Shown here: positions 59,591 through 64,000 of the stretch, piece after piece | Position numbering within the stretch: the stretch's first letter is position 1 | Layout: the number at the start of each line of letters is the position of its first letter | NCBI GenBank assembly: GCA_963555705.1 | Contig: OY743174.1 | Location: 62,580,234-62,644,233 of the forward strand | DNA: 64,000 nucleotides | DNA from: Ligustrum vulgare | Taxonomy: Eukaryota > Streptophyta > Magnoliopsida > Lamiales > Oleaceae | Direction of reading: 5' to 3' | Notes under the pieces: generated by a model | Database searches by the model: none | What the model saw: the letters and a program-made list of their open reading frames with translations, nothing else | What the model was told of the DNA's origin: nothing | Translations under genes and position numbers: made by a program

Positions 59591-62105
59591 GCCAAATAAT
59601 AATGAACTTAAAAACTAATTATTCAATTACGAACATCAAATGTTATAGAAAGTGTAAATTAACTAAATGATTAAGATAGATTGTTATAAAAGTGTAAATT
59701 CAACAAATAAAGTGAGTAACAACTTGAAAAATAATATTTTCACAATATGGATTGACACGTAACAATAAGTGCGATGCAAGTAAATAAAAGGGAGAAGAAG
59801 ATGCAAAAGATATTTTAAGGAGGTTCAATCAAACAAATTGCTCTACCCTCCGTTACCAAACTCTCCGTTACGAGTAAGGTCAAATTCACTATATTAATAA
59901 TTTACAACAAGGAGTATCGAATATTTAAGCGACTTACAACAATGAACAATTATCCTTAAATGACTTATAACGAGAAGGACTTATCCTCATGTAACTTACG
60001 ACAAGGAGTTAACACATTTCCTTAGCAACAATCGAATTTCCAAAAGGCTCTCGAAACCGCAAAATAACAAATAATAATTTTCCAATTGAAGAAACTCTCT
60101 TTAAACAAATGATATAATCGAATCGAGTATATAGAGAGTTTTAGATAATATTTCTGTAGATGACAATAAATTTAGCTTAAGTATTTTGAAAAGACTTTGA
60201 TAAATAATAAATATGAAATATGTAGGATCCTTGAATCAAAACTTTCAACCAAATTATTTGATTTTTGAAATTGATAGTTGAAATGTATGGTGTGGGGATT
60301 TTTTTTTTTTTAAGTGTTTTAGACAATGAGGCTCGAGTCATTTCTTCAAGATGGATTCATGAGGGTGTGTTCGGCAGCATCACGATTTCCAATTTAAATC
60401 TAAAATTTAAATTACAATTTTTAAATTATTTTTTAGCCATATATTTTACCTAAAAAGTACAAATAAATCACAAAACGAAATCTATTGAAATATAAGGAAG
60501 GGGAAAAAGTCAAAAAATGAAAAATAACATAAATTCAATGGAAACCTACATAAATAATAATCATTTAGTTTTACAAATCATATGTCCGATTATCAACCAA
60601 CGTTAGACATATTTAAATTTTGATCATCATGTAATTTTTTTATATGTTGTATATTCTAAGTACTTATTAATTCCAAATTCTATGTATTTGAAAATGCAAT
60701 TATTCAGAAGTTTAAAATTGCACCGGTAGATAATTGGTCATATCAATTAAATTTTTTTGAATGTAATGCTATTTTTTTTTTATCATAATTATGTGATGTC
60801 TCAATTCATGGATAATTGGATATTGCATGATCTTCAAACGTCCATATTAAAACATAGAAAGTAAACATTGCACAACAATTCTATGTATTTTCTCGATGGA
60901 CGTATATAACAAATGAATATAATTGGATAACAAACAAAATAAATATAGACTGGTTCAATGATTATTGGAAAACAAAAGTAAGTGAATCCAACGCCAAAAT
61001 GTCATTTTATAAAATAAAACTGTAATGGAGAATTAAGTTTTATTTACAATTCATGGTTTAAAGTAATGAACACTTAAATTATACTAATATGAATAATACA
61101 TTAAATAATTTATATATGCAAATAAGTTAACCAGCATAGTTATCTTAAAACAGTAATATTGTACAATTTGAAATATGGACTATTAAAAAGTAACATATAT
61201 AATTATTTTTTGTTTCTAGACAATAATGATATATTATATAAAATCAATTAAACCCATGTGTGTTAAACCATTTATAAACGATTTTTCATAAGTATTATTT
61301 GTAAATTGCAACGCGTGAAAACATCGTAGGTATATTTTGTTGAATAGTAAAGAAAATTGGCAGAAAATCTTTGACCATACCCAAAAATTGTTGACTTTAA
61401 AAAATATGGATTATTGAGATGTTTTCACGTTGCCGTTGCCATTTATAAGCGAAATTTATAAACAATTTTGACCAAATAGAGTCTCAAGTGTAAGAGCTTA
61501 ATTAGATTTTAAAAAATATTCACAATTCAAAATAATATATTTTTTAAATAATTTACAATTTCATCATGCAACCTCCGAACGAACGCCGCATGGAGCTCGT
61601 TCGCCTACTAAAAAAACTAAAAAACAAGTTAAAGTTCTTCTCAATCTCTTGGACATATTGGTGGTTACCGTTTTCTATTTGGAGTTTCGGTTTGACCAAA
61701 ATCTTGAAAAACAAGTCCGAAAAATATTTCTTCTACAGCCAAAAATATATGATTGTCGCTGCTGAAAACTGCAACTTCGCATCAGTCAAGGCTTTTCCTT
61801 TGCCTCACAAACCTACTGGTGGTCAGTGTTTGTTTATCAAAATTATGGTTTGGCCTGAATCTTGATAGGAACAAATCTCACATATCAGATTATATATCAA
61901 CCAAGTCTTTTTTTTATTAGTTTCAGCCGTAAGTAAAAGACCACTTATAGTCTTAAAATTCTTACACAGCAACCAGGGGATTTTAGAGCTAATATTTTGT
62001 TCTAGTCAATGATCAATTCTGCTAATGAAAACTAAATGAATCCAGCTAAACAAAAGTTGAAGATATTTATCAATTCAATATTTTTAATCACCATTTCAAT
62101 AAACA
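59591..62105. other. Intergenic, repeat-like, no gene supported
   Basis: 59800-60070 has the composition of a degenerate repeat but I could not assign it. The 99-codon frame at 61566 has no recognisable domain, no homopolymer-free coding signature and no intron/exon context, so I leave it uncalled. Confidence 0.4.
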
Positions 62106-62143
62106 TTAGTATTGCACGTGCAAAACACGTGCATTGTTTGTGT
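62106..62143 (-). mobile_element. Possible Helitron 3' terminus
   Basis: On the minus strand GCACGTGTTTTGCACGTGC forms a hairpin followed by AATACTAA and T, matching hairpin-CTRR-T. The rest of such an element would extend to the right; no 5' end was found. Confidence 0.4.
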
Positions 62144-62909
62144 TTTTGTATAGAATAGCTTGATCATCTATTTAAATATTATAAACTTTAATAACATATG
62201 TAAGTGAAAATTGAAAGAGTAAGTGTAAAAAGAATATAAAATAAAAAGAAAAGCAAGATAAAATATACGAAATTAAGTAATTAAATATAATTTACCAAAC
62301 AAATATAAATCAACACATCAGTAATAACTCCTAGAAATATAATCTACTAAACACACAAGGTATATTGAGACCAAAATAAATCCAAATTATCAGCCGGACG
62401 AAGATAATGCTAACAATTTTTCAAAGACTATATAGGAAGTATGCTAACCTTCAGTTTACTCGTCATCTAGAGGGGAATCCAGATCGTTTTCCTGTGTTTT
62501 CATCCTTTTTAGTAGCAAATAGAACAACTTTTAGAAAATGAAAATTTCATAATTTCTACACAATACTTGATTAAGAAGTCATACTTTCAAATTAAAATAA
62601 TAAACCAACCACAATAACATTATTGACAATATTATATATAGAATTGAAAAATAAAACATCAAGTAAACGTGAAAGACATTTCAAACCACGGACTTTGACT
62701 ATTGAAATTAAAATCATACTACAACTCATCACAACACTTTTATTGAAAAAAGTTAGATGGAATCTGTTTGATAATATCAAACAAATCTATATAATCTAAA
62801 CTTTTGGAAATCATGGGTCTTCCAACAGGCAGTCAACCAAAGCGTAAGCAATAAATCTATCCACCAAACTAAGAAATGAGAGCAAATTCTAAACATATCA
62901 TTCGTGAAA

Positions 62910-63082
62910 CCTCTGTTCGGATCGTAAAATTAGTTTATAAACCAATTTTTCACAAATTTCGAGGTAAAATGTAGGGTTAAAAATTGGAGAGAGAAAAAAT
63001 GTAAGGTTAAAAAGTTGTTTGAGAAATTGTGTAAATTATAAATTGATTTAAAAACCAAAAATTCAAACTTACCGAACAGGGG
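62910..63082. repeat. Foldback MITE-like element, ~173 bp
   Basis: CCTCTGTTCGG and CCGAACAGGGG form imperfect terminal inverted repeats around an AT-rich interior that contains the TACATTTTACCTCGAAATT-like motif shared with R1 and R2 (inverted here). No clean target duplication. Confidence 0.55.
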
Positions 63083-64000
63083 CGAAATCGTTTTAAATAC
63101 TAAATATAAACGTTTTACTTATACTTTTTACTTTTTCAACATCCAATCTTTTTAATTTATCTCATTTAAGTCCTAAAATGATATATATCATTTCTTACAT
63201 AATTTCAATTTGACCTAAATAATTAATTTTGAATCTTTTTCTTATCAAATCAAGAGATATAATAGATATTCGATCTTTCTAAATAAATTCAATTAAATCA
63301 TTTAATTCTCTACAACTTTATGTTTCGATATACTTATTGGTTCAATTTGTAAAATAGAAGGTGTTAGCAAAATCATTCTATCTAAAAATAGAATATGGTC
63401 AACACGTTTATAGCAAATACAAAAATAGTATGTGCAATTGTGAAAAATGAGTTTTAAAGAATGGGGTTGAGAACGAACATTGAAAAAAAATTATTTTCGA
63501 AAAATCAATTCTATACGAATAAGTGATAAAATCTTATGTCTTGTGGGTTAAACCCCCATTTATAAATTGAGATGTATATATGATTTCTTGTATATAAAGT
63601 TAATTATATTTGTAATATCCATTCAATAAAATTTAATTAAAATTTGTATTTCATATTATTTATTTGTTACATTCATTTAAATATAGGACTGCGTACAAGT
63701 TTTTCATGTGTAAGTTTAACAAATTGCAATATTTAATTTAAGTTTGAGCAATTTTTTTATTTTTAAAATGTTTGATAATTTTTGTTCGTAATGTATTTGC
63801 TTTTTTACATGTAATGAAATGAAATATTTGTTTAATATATTTAAATGTCAATTATTACATTAAGATAGTCAATACAAATTCTTATAATGCCATACCAGGA
63901 GTCAATAAACTAATTCTGTAAATGTCTCTTAACCTCTTTATTTCATGTTAAGATTTGAAAATTGTAAACATTTCAGCTTTTTAGAAATCAAAAAATCGTA
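63083..64000. other. AT-rich sequence, nothing recognised
   Basis: No coding frame or structured repeat seen up to the window end. Confidence 0.4.

Noticed and set aside
61566..61865. A 99-codon plus-strand frame
   Set aside because: No recognisable domain, no neighbouring exons, and surrounded by non-coding repeat-like DNA.

Overview
This is plant nuclear DNA from a flowering plant, almost certainly a eudicot; asterid is only a guess. The window holds one intact host gene, a spliced 22-exon XRN4-type 5'-3' exoribonuclease on the minus strand (6512-18260). Almost everything else is transposable elements and fragments of an integrated plant pararetrovirus (Caulimoviridae), nested in one another. 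No rRNA or tRNA gene and no CRISPR array was seen.

Layout. 1-4863: the 3' part of a Ty1/copia retrotransposon with an unbroken 1368-codon gag-pol and a 3' LTR; its 5' LTR lies outside the window. 4864-6511: spacer and probable XRN4 3' UTR. 6512-18260: XRN4, with a 2.8 kb intron 17 that carries two tandem-repeat arrays. 18749-21432: Helitron 1, with a decayed helicase. 21661-47290: a broken endogenous pararetrovirus in the order coat protein, movement protein, protease/RT/RNase H, ORF4, promoter, and the start of a second unit. It has been split by (a) a solo LTR at 23782-35626, itself split by a 9.25 kb LTR retrotransposon at 25735-34988, (b) a second solo LTR at 36088-37750, and (c) a hAT transposon at 43110-46805. 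All four insertions have target-site duplications that can be read directly. 47568-50574: Helitron 2. 50590-55859: two head-to-tail Helitron-like elements, R1 and R2, one carrying a nested 1.3 kb insertion and the other a truncated LINE. 55907-64000: more Helitron-like ends, a third solo LTR (56608-58029), a second pararetrovirus fragment with a primer-binding site (59.1-59.6 kb), and MITE-like foldbacks.

How the parts relate. Nesting gives relative ages: the pararetrovirus is oldest in its block, then solo LTR A, then the gypsy-like element, whose LTRs differ by only two substitutions and one poly-T indel. That element has an internal region with no intact gag-pol, so it probably moved recently using proteins from another copy. 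Only the copia polyprotein and XRN4 look intact. The viral, hAT, Helitron and LINE coding regions are all broken.

I saw no clear evidence of a wholly new biological system. The observations most worth follow-up are the recently mobile but coding-dead LTR element, the pararetrovirus with twin perfect hairpins upstream of its promoter, the shared palindrome flanking two Helitron 3' ends, and the GC-palindrome clusters inside two different solo LTRs.
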